Shown: positions 1 through 9,235, numbered from the stretch's first letter. The stretch is 64,000 nucleotides of DNA from Cystobacter ferrugineus (GCF_001887355.1 NZ_MPIN01000004.1:186001-250000); one strand, 5' to 3'. The notes: generated from the sequence alone by a model not told the origin. A program made the numbers and translations.

Positions 1-267
1 GAAGGAACGGAGGTCCCCGAAGTCGACTTCTCGCGGTTCGTCGTCGTCGCCGCGTGGATGGGGCAGCAGGCGAATTGCGGCTCGGCGCTCGCGATTCCCA
101 GCGCCCGGGAGAGCGGAACGAGGGTGGAGGTCGAGGTGAGGACCTCCCTCCCAGGGAACTGCGCCGCCGATGACGCGATCTCCTATCCCTTCTGCTTCGC
201 CAGGGTGGAGAAGGTGGCGAAGCCCTATGTCTTCCTGGAGAAGACGGAGACACGCGTCTGCGAGTGA
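1..267 (+). CDS. C-terminal part of a PrcB-like protein (5' end outside window)
   Basis: The frame is open from the first base and stops at 265-267, so this is the last 88 residues of a longer protein. The piece reads DFSRFVVVAAWMGQQANCGS, then a strand-rich stretch and SYPFCFARVEK. This resembles the PrcB C-terminal domain (a beta domain found in protease-associated and myxobacterial lipoproteins), where an acidic-Phe start, a Gly-rich turn and a closing proline-aromatic strand recur. It has four cysteines (residues about 29, 56, 66 and 87 of the visible part), so an exported, disulfide-bonded protein is plausible. The assignment rests on pattern resemblance only; the N-terminus, signal peptide and length are not visible. 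Confidence 0.55.
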   Translation, partial: EGTEVPEVDFSRFVVVAAWMGQQANCGSALAIPSARESGTRVEVEVRTSLPGNCAADDAISYPFCFARVEKVAKPYVFLEKTETRVCE

Positions 268-308
268 AGGCTCTCCTGGGGCGGAACGACACACCTCCAT
301 CATGAAGG

Positions 309-1097
309 TTACCGGTGGTAACGCGATGCGACCTTGCCAGACAGCGTCGCCTTCATGAACTCGACACGAGCCGCCTCCAAGGCGTTCCAGGTCTGCACGT
401 CGGGCATGGACGGCACGGTTACGCCCTCTCCCGCCTCGAGTCCAACGAGTGCGGCGTCCACGAGCTGTTCAGCGGTGAGATAAGCCTCGCTCGGAAAGAC
501 CGAGTCACTCATGCCTTGTGACGAGAAGAACTCGGTGCGGATCGGCCCGGGCATGACGAGCTGAATCTGGATCGGCTTGTCCGCGTACTCCTGCTGCAAT
601 GACCGGGTGAAGTTCAGCACATAGGCCTTCGAGGCGCTGTAGGCGGCGCCACCCGCCGACGGCGAATGCGCCATGACCGAGCCGATGTTCACCAGAACGC
701 CCGCGTTGCGCTTTTGGAAGACCGTCAGCGCCGCATGCGACAGGCGTGTGAGGGCGGTCACGTTCAACTTGATGACGCGCTCGAGCTGCTCGGCGGTCAC
801 CTGGGCGCTTCTGCCCAAACCGCCTGCGCCGGCGTTGTTGACGAGGAAGGTGACATCGCCGGACGCGACGCGCGCCTCGACGTCCGACAGTTCCGAAGGA
901 CGCTCGAGATCCGCGATGACCGTCTCCACGTCTACCCGGTGCGCGCGAGACAATTCCTCCTTGAGGCTGGCGAGGCGGTCAGGCCGACGCGCCACCAGCA
1001 ATAGCGAGTAGCCGCGCGCCGCCAGCCGCGCTGCATAGGTCGCACCAATCCCCGAAGAAGCCCCGGTGACAACCGCCAGTCCTTTTTCCTTGCCCAT
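309..1097 (-). CDS. SDR family NAD(P)-dependent oxidoreductase
   Basis: A classical short-chain dehydrogenase of about 262 residues. The N-terminal Rossmann motif TGASSGIG is at residues 11-18, NNAGAG follows near residue 90, and the catalytic YSASK is near residue 155 with an upstream Ser in the NIGSVMAHS strand. The Pro-Gly stretch (MPGPIRTEFF) is typical of the family. It is a soluble cytoplasmic enzyme that reduces or oxidises a carbonyl/hydroxyl pair; the substrate cannot be told. I place the start at 1097 because GGGGA lies about 9 nt upstream of it; an ATG at 1103 is also possible but sits too close to that site. It lies 92 nt downstream of the tautomerase gene on the same strand, so the two are probably co-transcribed. 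Confidence 0.9.
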   Translation of the reverse strand: MGKEKGLAVVTGASSGIGATYAARLAARGYSLLLVARRPDRLASLKEELSRAHRVDVETVIADLERPSELSDVEARVASGDVTFLVNNAGAGGLGRSAQVTAEQLERVIKLNVTALTRLSHAALTVFQKRNAGVLVNIGSVMAHSPSAGGAAYSASKAYVLNFTRSLQQEYADKPIQIQLVMPGPIRTEFFSSQGMSDSVFPSEAYLTAEQLVDAALVGLEAGEGVTVPSMPDVQTWNALEAARVEFMKATLSGKVASRYHR

Positions 1098-1189
1098 GAT
1101 CATGATTCCCCGCAGTGAGGCGCGGAGAGGACGTCCGTCCCTCCTCTCCGCGTGATTGTTCCTTCACATCAGCAGCTCAGTGACTCGCC

Positions 1190-1618
1190 TCAAACATGGG
1201 TCCTGGGTGAGGGCTTGTTCTCCGCGATCCACCGCTTCTCGTCTTCCGTTCCCGGGCGTGGTGGCCGAAAGCCCTGGATCGTCCAGAGCTCAAAGGGCGT
1301 CTCGTCGACGTGGAACTCCCAATCGAAGCCCCGGTCTTTGATGAAGGGATCAACAGCGGCATCCACCTTGGCGAGGAATCTCGCCCTGGCCTCATCTGAA
1401 TTCAGCGTGCGAGCAATATGATCCGCGTGAATCCTGACGAAATTCTTTGTCGGCTCTCCGCCAATATAAAACGAGTCCGCCGCGATCTCCTGAAAGATCA
1501 CACCGACATAGAATTTCGGCAGTACCGACGAGTAGATCTCCGTGATTCTCTTGGAGAGGGTGTGTTTGTCCTCGCCGGTAAATGCACCCACCGGGTGATA
1601 GATTTTCCACAATGGCAT
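1190..1618 (-). CDS. tautomerase family protein (cis-CaaD / Tautomerase_3-like)
   Basis: A 142-residue protein starting MPLWKIYHPVGAF, so Pro2 would become the N-terminal catalytic proline after Met removal, as in 4-oxalocrotonate tautomerase-type enzymes. The body (KRITEIYSSVLPKFYVGVIF, then DHIARTLNSDEARARF and the C-terminal FELWTIQGFRPP) fits the longer fungal/bacterial Tautomerase_3 group rather than the 60-residue 4-OT type. The frame extends upstream to 1774, but AGGGAG lies 7 nt before the ATG at 1618 and the Pro2 logic selects that start. A perfect palindrome sits 150 bp upstream. It is likely co-transcribed with the SDR; together they could act on an unsaturated keto acid or enol, but the substrate is unknown. 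Confidence 0.85.
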   Translation of the reverse strand: MPLWKIYHPVGAFTGEDKHTLSKRITEIYSSVLPKFYVGVIFQEIAADSFYIGGEPTKNFVRIHADHIARTLNSDEARARFLAKVDAAVDPFIKDRGFDWEFHVDETPFELWTIQGFRPPRPGTEDEKRWIAENKPSPRTHV

Positions 1619-1767
1619 TTCCGTCTCCCTGACATGAAGGCCAACGCGCGGACTTCCATTGACTTGCGCATCGGACGACTGACCGAGCCGAAGCGCGCGA
1701 CCTCTCCGGCCCGGCGCGAGGACCTGAGTGGACCTCGTGCCGGGCAGTTCCACCGCGCCGCGACGCG

Positions 1768-1795
1768 CGCTCATATTATGGACATAATATGAGCG
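1768..1795. promoter_or_regulatory. perfect 28-bp palindrome, probable operator for the tautomerase/SDR operon
   Basis: Two 13-bp arms (CGCTCATATTATG and its exact reverse complement) flank a 2-bp GA centre. It is AT-rich in an otherwise GC-rich region. It lies in the 369-bp gap (1619-1987) between the leftward tautomerase gene and the rightward radical SAM gene; nothing else was recognised in that gap. The size and symmetry suit a dimeric TetR- or MarR-type repressor. No regulator gene is adjacent; the MarR at 23163 has a related sequence at its own start. Confidence 0.6.
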
Positions 1796-1987
1796 TCCGG
1801 CCTCGTGTCAAGCGAAGCGCGGACGGTTGGGGCCCGGTTCCAGCCTCGTTGCCCTTCTCGACGGTCACCACGCCCGCCGAGGCCCGTGAAGCACCCGGGC
1901 GTGCCTGGTCGGTGGGCGAGGGACGGAGTGAGGGTGCCGGAAGGATGCCGCTATACTCACGGCGTTCGAAAGGGTGGGTTTCGTCTC

Positions 1988-3706
1988 ATGCATGGCCGTC
2001 GCGTCCTCTCTCCAGTCCTGCTTCTCGGCGCCGGAACCGGCGAGGCCACCTGTGGGATTCTCTATCTCGCGGGCTACCTGAGACGCGGAGGGATCGAGGC
2101 CTTCGTCCGGCTCCATGACGGGGACGAAACCGAGGACGAGGTGGCCCGCTCGCTCGAAGCGCTGGTGGCCCGCGTGCGCCCCCGGCTCGTCGGCATCAGC
2201 CTCAAATGGTTCCACCACGTCCACCGCGCGCTCCTCCTGGCGCGGACGCTGCGCGAGATCGACCCCCACATCCGGATCGTCGTGGGCGGCAACACCGCGT
2301 CGTACTGGTGGCGGGAGCTGCACGCGTTCGACTGCATCGATCACATCGTCCTGGGCGACGGCGAGCGGCCGCTGCTGGCCCTCTGCCAGGGCGACCCCTC
2401 CCCGCCCAACTGCGTCACCCGGGCTCCGGACGGCACTCCGCGGCGGTTGCCCCTGGAGTACGTGCAAGGCGCCACGAACAGCGAGGACGTCTACTACTCG
2501 CACTTCGATGACATCTTCCTGAGCCACCAGGATCGCCACGCCTTCTCGGGGTGGGTCGCGCCCGGCAAGGGCTGCGGCGAGAACTGCCTCTATTGCGGTG
2601 GGGCTCGCGGCAACCAGAAGGCGGCCTTCGGACGCGCGAAGCCGTTTCTGCGCTCCGAGGAGAGTGTGCGCCGCGACCACCAGGAGATTTCCCACCGGAC
2701 GTGGCAGCTCCGCTATGACTTCGCGGGCAGCTCGGCGGCGTTCCTTCAAGGCACCTGGGCGGGGGTCGATCTCTCACGCCACTCCTGCATGTATTTCCTG
2801 TGGGGGGTGGCCCGGATGGAACTCATCGACGCCCTGGCCCAGACCTTCGAGCACGTCCACATGGTGCTCGACATCGGCTGCTTCTCGGAGCAGCAGCGCC
2901 ACGAGCAGATGCGTCGCGGCCTGCTCAAGCCATGTGCATCGGATCAGCAGCTCCTGGAGATCATCGACGGCTGCCGCCGCCACAAGAACCTGGACATCGA
3001 GGTCTCTGGAATCGCGGGCCTGCCCTTCGCCAGCGCGGCCACGCTCGAGGAGGAAGTGCGCCTGGTGGAGCGGGTGATCCGCCTCGACTGCCTGGTGGGC
3101 TATCAGCGGCTCGAAGCGCAGCCCGGGGCGCTCGCCACCGAGCACCCCGCGCGGTTCGACATGGTGAGCGAGGCGAGAACGTTCACGGAGTTCCTCGAGT
3201 ACTTCGAGCAGCGCGAGCCCGGCGAGGTGTCGGTGCCGATGCTGCGCTTCCGCGACGCGGCGCTCGAGCGGGCGGTGCAGCGCACGTCGGAGCACGTGGA
3301 TGCCCTCGCGAGCAAGCACGAGGAGAAGAAGCAGCGGATCGCGCTCAACGGTCGCACGCGACTGAAGAACACCGCCCCCTCGACGCTTCGGTTCGAGCTC
3401 GGTGATTGGTTGGGAGCTCATCGAGTCCCCGCGAAGGTGGCGCGGGAGCAGGTGACCGTCGTCCGCTCGGTGAACGGAACGGGCCTGGCCTGTGCACCTT
3501 CGCTCAGCCCGCGAAGGTTCGCCGACCCGACGCTGGATCAGGGCGAGGACGGGAGGATCCTCCTGACCACCCTGGCCACCTTCGAGCACCCGACGACAGT
3601 CGCCAGCGCGGTGACGCAGCTCGGGGCGAAGTTGAAGCTCGACCCGTACTCGGCGCGCGAGGTCATCGAGCACCTCGTGAACGGACGCTTCCTGCAGCCG
3701 GCATGA
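1988..3706 (+). CDS. B12-binding-type radical SAM protein with C-terminal PqqD-like region
   Basis: A 572-residue protein. Residues 1-135 look like a B12-binding-type Rossmann domain (VLLLGAGTGEATCGI at the N-terminus, then IVVGGNTASYWW and VLGDGERPLLAL) but without an obvious DxHxxG cobalamin motif. The radical SAM cluster is GCGENCLYC, with cysteines at residues 196, 200 and 203 (CxxxCxxC). The remaining barrel runs to about residue 450. The last 110 residues (HRVPAKVAREQ..., ending REVIEHLVNGRFLQPA) look like a small winged-helix or PqqD-type peptide-binding fold. The frame extends upstream to 1805, but the family start and the AAGGGTGGG site favour the ATG at 1988. Substrate unknown; no RiPP precursor or maturase partner was identified next to it. 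Confidence 0.8.
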   Translation: MHGRRVLSPVLLLGAGTGEATCGILYLAGYLRRGGIEAFVRLHDGDETEDEVARSLEALVARVRPRLVGISLKWFHHVHRALLLARTLREIDPHIRIVVGGNTASYWWRELHAFDCIDHIVLGDGERPLLALCQGDPSPPNCVTRAPDGTPRRLPLEYVQGATNSEDVYYSHFDDIFLSHQDRHAFSGWVAPGKGCGENCLYCGGARGNQKAAFGRAKPFLRSEESVRRDHQEISHRTWQLRYDFAGSSAAFLQGTWAGVDLSRHSCMYFLWGVARMELIDALAQTFEHVHMVLDIGCFSEQQRHEQMRRGLLKPCASDQQLLEIIDGCRRHKNLDIEVSGIAGLPFASAATLEEEVRLVERVIRLDCLVGYQRLEAQPGALATEHPARFDMVSEARTFTEFLEYFEQREPGEVSVPMLRFRDAALERAVQRTSEHVDALASKHEEKKQRIALNGRTRLKNTAPSTLRFELGDWLGAHRVPAKVAREQVTVVRSVNGTGLACAPSLSPRRFADPTLDQGEDGRILLTTLATFEHPTTVASAVTQLGAKLKLDPYSAREVIEHLVNGRFLQPA

Positions 3707-3795
3707 GGTGGAGCCCAGGAGCGACCTCCGGAGGGAGCTCGAGGCAACAACGGGCCGGGGAACACGGACTCTAAGAAAACCCTCAATGTCCTCTC

Positions 3796-5058
3796 ATGCG
3801 AGGGCGGCGCGCGGCCTCTACGGTGCGCGTCATCATGGTTGTCGTCCTCGCCGCGCTCGTGCTGACCGCTTCGCCCCCGGAGGCCACGGCCCTGACCTTC
3901 GCGGAGGCGCTCGCGCTCGCCGGGCGCACCCCAGGCCCCGAGGGCGCCGCTCGCGCCGCCGAGGTCCGCCGCGCCGAGAGCGCCCGGTTGTCTCCCCTCG
4001 TCTTCAACCCGCAACTCACCGTCGAGCCCGGCTACCGGCAACGCTCGGACGAGCGCGGCGCCGACCTGCGCCTGGGCGTGAGCCAGTCCTTCGGACTCTC
4101 CGGCCAGGTGGGCGCCCGGAATACCGCCGTCCACGCCGAGCAGGCAGCGCTCGACGCCGAGGCCCTCGCCGCCCTGCTCACGCGCCGGCTCGCCCTCGCC
4201 GAGGCGTGGCTGCGACTATGGGCCGCCGAGCAGGCCGTCACCCAGGGGCTGCACGAAGTGGAACTGGCCGCGTCCTTCCGCCAGGCCGTGGAGGGAGCCT
4301 CGAAGCTGGGTGCCTCCACGAAGCTGGAGCTGGCCGAGGCGAGCGCGTACCTCGCCGAGGCGCGGCTGTCCGTGCTGGACGCGGAGGGCAAGGTGGCCGA
4401 GCGCCGCGTGGAACTGGCGAAGCTGCTCGGCCGGGAGCCCACCCGTCCCCTCCAGACGCGAGGCTCGCTGCCCGAGGTGGAGCTGCCGCCGGACGAGGCG
4501 CGGCGGCCGCTGGTGGCCCAGGCCGCCGGGCTGCCGGAGGCGATGGCGCGGGTGCTCGGTGCCCGGGTGGAGCGGGCGCGCGCGGCCGAGGCCCATGCCT
4601 CCCGAGGCTCCTGGCTACAAGTGGGAGTCACCGGCATGCGGGAGTACGACGGGGCCACCGGTGGCGCCCTCACGTTGACGCTCACGCCGTCCCTCTTCGA
4701 GCGGGGCGAGCGGGACCGGGGCACGCTGCTGGCCTCGGCCGAGAAGCTCGAGGGCGAGGCGCGTGACGCGGGCCACCGGGCCGCCGCCGAGCTGGCGCTC
4801 TGCTTCCACGACGTGGAGCACTCACGCGAGGTGCGGGAGACACTCCAGGAGCAGTTGCTGCCCGCCACCGAGGAGGCCGCGAGGCTGCGCGAGTTCCTCT
4901 TCCAGTCCGGCGACTCCACCGTCCCCGAGGTGGTGCTGGCGCGCCGTGCGCTGGCCGCCGCCCGCATCCGTCTGGGCCACGCCCGCGCCGAGGAGTCGTG
5001 GGCGCGCGTGAAGGCCCATCTCCTCATCGACGCCCTCTCCGGAGTCCCCACGCCATGA
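3796..5058 (+). CDS. TolC family outer membrane channel of an RND metal efflux system (CzcC-like)
   Basis: A 420-residue protein with a signal peptide (IMVVVLAALVLTASPPEATA) followed by two OEP-type helical repeats rich in Ala/Glu/Arg, as expected for the periplasmic tunnel of a TolC-type channel. VFNPQLTVEPGYRQR near residue 65 and a second strand pair near residue 275 (LQVGVTGMREYDGA) correspond to the two beta-barrel segments. It forms the outer membrane exit duct for the pump encoded downstream. Its TGA overlaps the ATG of the adaptor gene (ATGA), so translation is coupled. No clear ribosome site precedes 3796; a second in-frame ATG lies at 3835. First gene of a five-gene operon. Confidence 0.88.
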   Translation: MRGRRAASTVRVIMVVVLAALVLTASPPEATALTFAEALALAGRTPGPEGAARAAEVRRAESARLSPLVFNPQLTVEPGYRQRSDERGADLRLGVSQSFGLSGQVGARNTAVHAEQAALDAEALAALLTRRLALAEAWLRLWAAEQAVTQGLHEVELAASFRQAVEGASKLGASTKLELAEASAYLAEARLSVLDAEGKVAERRVELAKLLGREPTRPLQTRGSLPEVELPPDEARRPLVAQAAGLPEAMARVLGARVERARAAEAHASRGSWLQVGVTGMREYDGATGGALTLTLTPSLFERGERDRGTLLASAEKLEGEARDAGHRAAAELALCFHDVEHSREVRETLQEQLLPATEEAARLREFLFQSGDSTVPEVVLARRALAAARIRLGHARAEESWARVKAHLLIDALSGVPTP

Positions 5059-6125
5059 GACGCTCCGTGCTCCTCTCCTCCACCGTCCTTCTGGGCTCGG
5101 TGCTCGGTTGTTCCACGCCGCCCGCGCCACCCGCGCCGCCTCCCGCGCAATCCAGCGCGCGCACCGCCTGGGTGCATCCGCGTCCCCCCCGGGGCGTGCC
5201 CCTCACCGAGGCCCCCGCGCAGGTGCTCCCACCGCCCGAGGGCGCCGCGGCGCTCGGCCTTCCCTTCCGGGGGAGTGTCACCCGCATCGGCGTGCGGCCC
5301 GGCCAGAAGGTGCGCAAGGGCGAGGTGCTCGTCGAGGTGCTCATGCCCGAGGTGGTGCGGGCCGCGGGGGACTTCGAGGCCGCCGCGCTGCGCCGCGAGG
5401 CGTACGAGCGCCGCACGGCCCAGTTGAAGGCCCTGCGGGAGCAGGGCATGGCGCGCGTCTTCGAGCTGGCCGAGGCCGAGGCGAGCCTGGCCGAGGCCCG
5501 CGCCGCGCAGTTGAGTGCCCAGGCGTTGTTGAAGGTCGCGGGACTGGAGGGCTCGTCCGCCGCCGGGGTGGCGCAGCGGGGCACGGTGCCGCTGCGCAGT
5601 CCGGTGGACGGCATGGTCACCGCGGTGGACGCGGTGCTGGGCGAGACGCGGGAAGCGGGCTCGGCGCCGCTGGTGCGCATCGCGGGCGAGGGCCCCGCGC
5701 GCCTGGAGGCCCGGCTCTCCCATGCGCTGCCAGAGGAGGCCGCCTTCGAGTTCTCCGCACCGGGGCTCCAGGCGGTACCGGTGCGGCTGGTGGGGCGGGC
5801 GCCCGCGGTGGACGAGAGGGATGGCACCACGGCCGCATGGTTCGAGCCCGAGCAGGCGCGTGCGTTGCCCGCGGGCTTGCAGGGCACGGTGCGGGTGAAG
5901 GCGGACGGGCTGCCCGAGGTGACGGTGGTGCCCGCGCGCGCGCTGGTGATGGAGGGCGGCGAGGTCGCGGTGCTGGTGCGTGAGGGAGACGGACATCGCC
6001 GCCAGCCGGTGAAGGTGGTGGTGCAGTCCGGTGCCGACGCGTTGGTGCACGGGCCGCTCAAGGAGACGGACGCGGTGGCCGCGGATGCCATGCGGCTCCT
6101 CCCGACGGAGGTGGAGGGGTCATGA
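5055..6125 (+). CDS. RND efflux periplasmic adaptor lipoprotein (CzcB-like)
   Basis: A 356-residue membrane fusion protein. The N-terminus ends in a lipobox (LLGSVLGC), so it is anchored by lipid-modified Cys19 and followed by a Pro/Ala linker. A lipoyl-like half motif (FRGSVTRIGVRPGQKVRKGE) leads into a coiled-coil hairpin (EAAALRREAYERRTAQLKAL, then LAEAEASLAEARAAQLSAQA) and returns with LRSPVDGMVTAVDAVLGE, the usual order for HlyD/CusB-type adaptors; beta-barrel and membrane-proximal domains close the protein. It bridges the inner membrane pump and the TolC-type channel. The start codon overlaps the previous stop (ATGA), and its own TGA overlaps the next ATG, so all three pump genes are translationally coupled. 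Confidence 0.9.
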   Translation: MRRSVLLSSTVLLGSVLGCSTPPAPPAPPPAQSSARTAWVHPRPPRGVPLTEAPAQVLPPPEGAAALGLPFRGSVTRIGVRPGQKVRKGEVLVEVLMPEVVRAAGDFEAAALRREAYERRTAQLKALREQGMARVFELAEAEASLAEARAAQLSAQALLKVAGLEGSSAAGVAQRGTVPLRSPVDGMVTAVDAVLGETREAGSAPLVRIAGEGPARLEARLSHALPEEAAFEFSAPGLQAVPVRLVGRAPAVDERDGTTAAWFEPEQARALPAGLQGTVRVKADGLPEVTVVPARALVMEGGEVAVLVREGDGHRRQPVKVVVQSGADALVHGPLKETDAVAADAMRLLPTEVEGS

Positions 6126-9100
6126 TGACGCGGCTGGTGGAGGGCTCGGTGAAGCACCGGGGCTGGACGTTGGGGCTCACGGCGCTGTTCGCCGTGCTGG
6201 CCTCGGTGATGGCGATGCGGCTGGAGTTGGACGCACTGCCGGACATCACCACCAACCAGGTGCTGGTGCTCACCCGCGCCCCGGGTCTGACACCCGAGGA
6301 GGTGGAGCGGCGGGTGACGCGGCCGGTGGAGACGGGGCTCGGCGGCATCCCGGGGCTGGTGGAGCACCGCAGCCTGTCGCGCTATGGCATCTCCTCGGTG
6401 ACGGCCGTCTTCGAGGACGACGTGGATCCGTACCGCGCACGCCAGCTCGTGCAGGAGCGGTTGAATACCATCTCCGGCGAGCTGCCCCCGGGCGTGGACG
6501 CACCGGAGCTGGGGCCCCTGTCGGGAGGACTCGGGGAAATCTTCCACTTCACGCTCAGCTCGCCGGAGCGGACGTCGGCGGAGCTGCTGGAGCTGGCGGA
6601 GCTACGGGTGGCTCCCCTGCTGCGGGGCGTGCCCGGCGTGGTGGAGGTGAACACCTGGGGAGGTCAGCAGCGCACGCTGGAGGTGCACGCGGATCCGGTG
6701 AAGCTGGCGCAGCGCGGGCTGACGCTGGCGGAGCTGCGGCAAGCGTTGGAGGGCGTGTCGGGCAGCGTCCCCGGGGCGAGCCTCGCGGCGGGAGACCGGC
6801 AGGTGCTGGTGCGCGCGGTGGCGCGGCCTCCCGGTCCGAGCGAGCTGGGCGGCGCGGTGGTGCGCGGTCCGGGAGGCCAGACGTTGCGGCTCGCGGACGT
6901 GGCCGAGGTGGTGCCGGGAGCCCTGCCGCGCATCGGCACGGCGACGGCCAACGGCCGGGGCGAGACGGTGTACCTGATGGCGCAGATGCTTCGCGGGGCC
7001 AACGCCCTGGACGTGATGAAGGGCGTACACGAGCGCATGGAGCAGGTGCGCGCGGCACTGCCCGCGGACGTGCGGGTGGACGAGGTGTACGACCGGAGCA
7101 CGCTGGTGCGCGGCACGCTGCGCACGGTGGCGAAGAACCTGCTGGAGGGCGGCCTGCTGGTGGTGGCGGTGCTCTTCCTGCTGCTGGGCAGCTTCCGGGC
7201 GGGACTGGTGGTGGCCTCGGCGATTCCGCTGTCCATGCTGGGCGCGGTGGTGGGCATGGTGCTGTTGAAGATTCCGGGCAACCTGATGAGCCTGGGCGCC
7301 ATCGACTTCGGCCTGCTGGTGGACGGCGCGGTGGTGATGGTGGAGGCCGTCTTCCACCACGTGGGCCACGAGCGCCCGGGCCGCGAGGGGTGGCGCGAGA
7401 AGGTGTCGCACGTGACGGGCTCGGTGGCGCGGCCCGTGTTCTTCTCGGTGCTCATCATCCTGCTGGTGTACGTGCCGGTGCTGGCGCTCAGCGGGGTGGA
7501 CGGGAAGATGTTCCGCCCCATGGCGCTCACGGTGATGCTGGCGCTGGCCACCTCGCTGGTGCTCTCGCTCACCTTCATCCCCGCGGCGGCCAGCCTCGTA
7601 CTGCGCCCCGAGGACGTGCCCGAGCACCCTCCCCTGCTGGTGCGCTTCTTCGACAGGGTCTACCGCCCCGCGCTGGACCGGATGGCGCGCGCTCCCCGCC
7701 GGGTGGCGCTCGTGGCGGGGGTGCTGCTCGCGCTGGGCGTGGGCCTCTTCCTGAACGCGGGCAGCGAGTTCGCCCCGCAGCTCGACGAGGGGGACCTGGT
7801 GGTGCAGACGACGCGCGCGGCGGACATCCGCCTGGAGGCGGCGGCTCGCGACGCGGGGCACCTGGAGGCGGTGCTGCTGAAGCATGTCCCCGAGGTGCGG
7901 CGGGTGGTGTCGCGCGTGGGCAGCCCCGCGGTGGCCACGGACATCATGGGCCTGGAGCAGGCGGACGTCTTCATCCACCTCGCGCCCCGCGAGGCCTGGC
8001 GGCCGGGCCTCACGCGCGAGGCGCTCATCGCGGAGATGGCGGCGGTGCTGGAGGACAAGGCCCCCGGGAGCGGGCCGGCCTTCACGCAGCCCATCCAGAT
8101 GCGCTTCAACGAGCTGCTGGGGGGCTCGGTGACGGACGTGGCGGTGAGCGTGTATGGAGAGGACCTGGGGCAGTTGCGCCGGCTGGCCGAGCAGGTGGCC
8201 GCGGAGGTGGGCCGGGAGGCCGGGGCCGAGGACGTGCGGGTGCTGGCACCGCCGGAGGTGTCACTGTTGGAGGTGGTGCCCCGGCCACTGGACGCGGCGC
8301 GCGTGGGCTTCAGCGTGCGCGAGGTGCTCGAGGCGGTGCAGGCGGTGCGCACGGGCCTGGAGGTGGGGGCCACGTACGACGGGGCGGTGCGCATTCCCCT
8401 CGTGCTGCGGCTGGCGGGGGCGCACGAGGCCTTCTCGCTGGCGGAGCTGCCGCTGCCGGTGGCCTCCGGCGGCACGGTGCCGCTGTCGCGAGTGGCCGAC
8501 GTGAAGCTCGTCTCGGCGCCCAGCCTGGTGAGCAGGCATGAGGGACAGCGCCGGCTGGTGGTGGGCTTCAACGTGCGCGGGGCGGACCTGGGCACGGTGG
8601 TGGAGCGCGCCCGGGCGCGAGTGGGCTCGGCCGTGCGCCTGCCGGAGGGCTACCGGATGGAATGGGGCGGCCAATATGAGACCCTGACGGAGGCGACGCG
8701 GCGGCTCTCGCTCGTCATCCCCGCGGTACTGGTGCTCATCGTGACCGTGCTCTGGCTGACCTTCCAGCGCCTCCGTCCGGCGCTCATCATCTTCACGAAC
8801 GTGCCCTTCGCGTGCGTGGGGGGCGTGGTGGCACTCATGCTGCGCGGCATGCCGGTGTCCATCTCGGCGGCCATCGGCTTCATCGCCCTGTCGGGCATCG
8901 CGGTGCTCAACGGCGTGGTGCTGATGGCGAGGCTGTTGCACCACGAGGCCAGTGGCCTGCCGGTGCGGGAGGCGGTGCTCCAGGCGGCGCGTGAGCGCTC
9001 GCGGCCGGTGCTGATGACGGCGCTGGTGGCGGCGCTGGGCTTCGTGCCGATGATGCTGGCCACCGGGGTGGGCGCCGAGGTGCAGCGTCCCCTGGCCACC

Positions 9101-9235
9101 GTGGTGGTGGGCGGCCTGGTGACGTCCACGCTGCTCACCCTCATCATCCTCCCCTCGCTCTACCCGTGGTTCTCGGGGCAGCGCGCGCGGTCCGCCGAGG
9201 CTCACGCGCCGCTCCTCTCGGAGAAGACCGCATGA
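6122..9235 (+). CDS. heavy-metal-type RND efflux pump, CzcA/CusA family
   Basis: A 1037-residue inner membrane proton-driven pump. The start region (ELDALPDITTNQVLVLTRAP) is the hallmark of the HME subfamily, followed by GGLGEIFHFTL in the porter domain and GGQQRTLEVHADP. Two blocks of transmembrane helices are visible: the first around residues 335-490 and a final cluster from about residue 855. The fourth-helix motif GAIDFGLLVDGAVVMVE is the HME signature; the usual Asn after the Glu is Ala here. Family length is about 1030-1050, so it is full length. It would export a divalent or monovalent metal ion together with the two preceding proteins. Its TGA overlaps the response-regulator ATG. Which metal is exported cannot be read from the sequence. 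Confidence 0.93.
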   Translation: MMTRLVEGSVKHRGWTLGLTALFAVLASVMAMRLELDALPDITTNQVLVLTRAPGLTPEEVERRVTRPVETGLGGIPGLVEHRSLSRYGISSVTAVFEDDVDPYRARQLVQERLNTISGELPPGVDAPELGPLSGGLGEIFHFTLSSPERTSAELLELAELRVAPLLRGVPGVVEVNTWGGQQRTLEVHADPVKLAQRGLTLAELRQALEGVSGSVPGASLAAGDRQVLVRAVARPPGPSELGGAVVRGPGGQTLRLADVAEVVPGALPRIGTATANGRGETVYLMAQMLRGANALDVMKGVHERMEQVRAALPADVRVDEVYDRSTLVRGTLRTVAKNLLEGGLLVVAVLFLLLGSFRAGLVVASAIPLSMLGAVVGMVLLKIPGNLMSLGAIDFGLLVDGAVVMVEAVFHHVGHERPGREGWREKVSHVTGSVARPVFFSVLIILLVYVPVLALSGVDGKMFRPMALTVMLALATSLVLSLTFIPAAASLVLRPEDVPEHPPLLVRFFDRVYRPALDRMARAPRRVALVAGVLLALGVGLFLNAGSEFAPQLDEGDLVVQTTRAADIRLEAAARDAGHLEAVLLKHVPEVRRVVSRVGSPAVATDIMGLEQADVFIHLAPREAWRPGLTREALIAEMAAVLEDKAPGSGPAFTQPIQMRFNELLGGSVTDVAVSVYGEDLGQLRRLAEQVAAEVGREAGAEDVRVLAPPEVSLLEVVPRPLDAARVGFSVREVLEAVQAVRTGLEVGATYDGAVRIPLVLRLAGAHEAFSLAELPLPVASGGTVPLSRVADVKLVSAPSLVSRHEGQRRLVVGFNVRGADLGTVVERARARVGSAVRLPEGYRMEWGGQYETLTEATRRLSLVIPAVLVLIVTVLWLTFQRLRPALIIFTNVPFACVGGVVALMLRGMPVSISAAIGFIALSGIAVLNGVVLMARLLHHEASGLPVREAVLQAARERSRPVLMTALVAALGFVPMMLATGVGAEVQRPLATVVVGGLVTSTLLTLIILPSLYPWFSGQRARSAEAHAPLLSEKTA

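Noticed and set aside
4032-8541. Long open frames opposite or shifted within the efflux operon genes
   Set aside because: Products are Gly/Arg/Ala- or Ser/Arg-rich without domains; they are shadows of the clearly motif-bearing TolC, adaptor and pump genes.
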